A program made the translations under genes and the position numbers. From Firmicutes bacterium UBA3910 (lineage in GTDB: Bacteria; Bacillota; Limnochordia; Darwinibacteriales; Darwinibacteriaceae), in NCBI GenBank assembly GCA_002391465.1, contig DGFC01000131.1, forward strand, positions 1 through 6,991: 6,991 nt of DNA, given 5' to 3'. The notes below the pieces were generated by a model. That model ran no database searches. It was not told the DNA's origin and worked only from the letters and a program-made list of their open reading frames with translations. Of this stretch, positions 5,393 to 6,991 are shown in pieces (position 1 is the stretch's first letter; every line of letters begins with the position of its first letter).

Positions 5393-6418
5393 ATGGATGA
5401 TAGGCAAAAGGCTCTAGAAAGGGCAATCCTGAGCATTGAGAAGCAATACGGCAAAGGTTCGATTATGAAACTAGGCGAGACTGCCGCCAGACTTAATATT
5501 GAAACAATCCCCACAGGGTCCCTTGCACTGGATATTGCCCTTGGTGTGGGCGGAATCCCCAGGGGAAGAGTTGTGGAGATTTACGGTCCCGAGTCATCGG
5601 GTAAAACCACGCTCTGTTTGCACATTATGGCTGAGGCACAGAAAAAGGGTGGCATAGCGGCCATGATTGACGCGGAACATGCCCTAGATCCCAGCTATGC
5701 AAGGAAACTAGGTGTGGATATTGATAATCTACTTATCGCCCAGCCGGATCACGGTGAACAGGGTTTGGAAATTGCGGAGCATCTCGTGCGCAGCGGTGCG
5801 GTAGACGTTGTCGTAGTAGACTCGGTGGCCGCTTTGGTTCCCCGGGCGGAGATTGAGGGTGAAATGGGAGATGCCCATGTTGGGCTACAGGCTCGGCTCA
5901 TGTCCCAGGCGCTGCGTAAACTGACTGCTGCCATCGGTAGATCCAATTGCAGCGTAATATTCACCAACCAGTTGCGTGAAAAGGTTGGTGTGATGTTCGG
6001 TAACCCTGAGGTTACACCGGGTGGACGGGCGTTGAAATTCTATGCTTCTGTTCGCTTAGATATCCGCCGCATTGAGGCTCTCAAGCAGGGAGCAGAAATC
6101 GTAGGTAATAGGACCAGGGTGCGGGTGTTGAAAAACAAAGTCGCCCCTCCCTTTAAGGAAGCTGTTTTCGACATTATTTACAATGAAGGCATTTCTCGCC
6201 ACGGCGACATTCTAGATTTAGGAGCCGAGCTGGGTGTAGTCACTAAGAGTGGAGCTTGGTATTCCTACGGCGACCTGCGTTTAGGTCAGGGCAGAGAGAA
6301 CGCCCGGGAGTTCCTGCGGGAAAACCCTGAACTCACCGATGAACTAGAGCTCATAATCAGGCAGGCTGTAGGCCTGATCGAGGGAGAAGAGGAAGTTGCA
6401 GGAGACAAAGACGAATAA
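5393..6418 (+). CDS. recA: RecA recombinase
   Basis: RecA is the DNA-dependent ATPase that forms filaments on single-stranded DNA, drives strand exchange and stimulates LexA self-cleavage in the SOS response. This is a full-length 341-residue protein. Walker A is GPESSGKTT (65-73), the catalytic Glu is in [10 protein letters not shown] (Glu95), Walker B is [10 protein letters not shown] (139-148), and loop L2 follows [14 protein letters not shown] (192-205). The C-terminus is acidic ([13 protein letters not shown]), as is usual. Small departures from typical sequences are [11 protein letters not shown] (117-127), FTNQL where FINQ is common, and PEVTPGG where PETT-GG is common. The ATG at 5393 has the family N-terminus [22 protein letters not shown] and AAAGGGG about 9 bases upstream. 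The gene has its own SOS-controlled promoter, and its 3' end overlaps recX by 23 nt. Confidence 0.99.
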   Translation: MDDRQKALERAILSIEKQYGKGSIMKLGETAARLNIETIPTGSLALDIALGVGGIPRGRVVEIYGPESSGKTTLCLHIMAEAQKKGGIAAMIDAEHALDPSYARKLGVDIDNLLIAQPDHGEQGLEIAEHLVRSGAVDVVVVDSVAALVPRAEIEGEMGDAHVGLQARLMSQALRKLTAAIGRSNCSVIFTNQLREKVGVMFGNPEVTPGGRALKFYASVRLDIRRIEALKQGAEIVGNRTRVRVLKNKVAPPFKEAVFDIIYNEGISRHGDILDLGAELGVVTKSGAWYSYGDLRLGQGRENAREFLRENPELTDELELIIRQAVGLIEGEEEVAGDKDE

Positions 6419-6875
6419 GGCTAGGGCGGCTGCCCTACGTCTTCTTGCTGTCAGGGATAGGAGCGGTAAGGAGGTCCGAGAACGCTTGGAAAAACGCTTC
6501 TCGGAGGAAGAAGTCAACGATGCCGTTGAGTTCCTCACCAAGTTGGGGTATCTAGACGATCTGCGCTACGCTGAGAACTATGTTGCGTACCGCAATGAAT
6601 TCAGACCTCGGGGGAATTACCTACTCCAGATGGAACTGCGCACTAAAGGTGTGAGCGATGAGATCGTCGAGCGGGTGCTCAATTCGGAGGAAAAGGAGCT
6701 TGGGATCGCCTTAAGTTTTGGGGAGAAATACCTTGAGCGCATGGGCAAGGTCGATGTGAATGCCAAGCGCAGACGGCTATACGGCGCCCTGCAGAGACGG
6801 GGGTTTTCCCAGTCTGTGGTGTGGCAGGTGGTGCGCCAATTACTTGACAGTGATCTTGAAAAAGAATACAATTGA
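6396..6875 (+). CDS. recX: RecX, regulator of RecA
   Basis: RecX proteins bind RecA filaments and modulate, usually inhibit, recombinase and co-protease activity. This 159-residue protein shows the helical three-repeat RecX pattern: [19 protein letters not shown] (13-31), then the signature [18 protein letters not shown] (46-63), then [26 protein letters not shown] (70-95), and a last repeat ending in [22 protein letters not shown]. The length is within the family range. The TTG at 6396 is the most likely start: GGGAG (6382-6386) lies 9 bases upstream inside recA, and residues after it run directly into the first repeat. The first 23 nt overlap the recA coding end in another frame, so translation is probably coupled and expression follows recA. 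No separate promoter is seen. Confidence 0.93.
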   Translation: MQETKTNKARAAALRLLAVRDRSGKEVRERLEKRFSEEEVNDAVEFLTKLGYLDDLRYAENYVAYRNEFRPRGNYLLQMELRTKGVSDEIVERVLNSEEKELGIALSFGEKYLERMGKVDVNAKRRRLYGALQRRGFSQSVVWQVVRQLLDSDLEKEYN

Positions 6876-6958
6876 GATGGGTTGTCGGAACGTGCATTAC
6901 CTAAGATTGTTTACAGACGAAAATCGAACGAAAACATGAAAAGAGCTCAAATGAAAGA

Positions 6959-6988
6959 AAAGCTGAGTTTCGGCTCGGCTTTCTTTTC
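6959..6988 (+). terminator. Probable intrinsic terminator downstream of recX
   Basis: AAAGCTGAG (6959-6967) pairs with CTCGGCTTT (6974-6982) over 9 bp with one G-U pair and a TTTCGG loop. CTTTTC follows. It sits about 85 bp after the recX stop and would end the recA-recX transcript. The intervening sequence, 6876-6958, is purine- and A-rich and shows no clear gene or promoter. Confidence 0.65.
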
Positions 6989-6991
6989 TAA

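Noticed and set aside
6925..6938. CGAACGAAAACATG after recX as a second SOS box
   Set aside because: Only the left half-site CGAAC fits; the right half GTT is missing.

Overview
The window looks like a chromosomal segment of a moderately GC-rich Bacillota (Firmicutes), probably an uncultured deep clostridial or Limnochordia-like lineage. The evidence is a Gram-positive type LexA/SOS box (CGAAC-N4-GTT) in front of recA, strong AGGAGG-type ribosome binding sites, frequent TTG and GTG starts, a lipobox lipoprotein, and the families UPF0756 and divergent PAP2 (DUF212/YuiD-like). The lineage is inferred from gene content and motif style; no database search was possible.

Left part (1-1452): the window opens inside the protease domain of an FtsH-type (M41) zinc metallopeptidase gene reading rightward. 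It faces a leftward UPF0756 membrane protein gene. Divergent from that is a rightward divergent-PAP2 membrane protein gene, which ends at a strong bidirectional terminator. A good extended -10 promoter at 422-450 points rightward, antisense to the UPF0756 gene and towards the PAP2-like gene.

Middle (1436-2561): a leftward gene encodes an unrecognised secreted lipoprotein with beta-rich modules and a fibronectin-III-like C-terminus. Its stop codon lies in the loop of the terminator it shares with the PAP2-like gene. It is divergent from cinA, and the 112-bp gap holds overlapping -10-like elements on the two strands.

Right part (2562-6991): cinA (nicotinamide-nucleotide amidase), a membrane-anchored metallophosphoesterase, recA and recX all read rightward. 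cinA and the phosphoesterase gene form a tight pair closed by a GU-rich hairpin terminator. recA then has its own promoter with an SOS box touching the -10, and recX overlaps the 3' end of recA by 23 nt. A second terminator lies after recX. cinA-recA-recX is a familiar Gram-positive DNA-repair/competence neighbourhood. The phosphoesterase between cinA and recA, with its own terminator, is the unusual part of the layout.

No mobile element, CRISPR array, tRNA or rRNA was seen, and I found no convincing new defence or mobile system. The points most worth checking are the antisense promoter across UPF0756, the orphan lipoprotein divergent from cinA, and the phosphoesterase inserted before recA.
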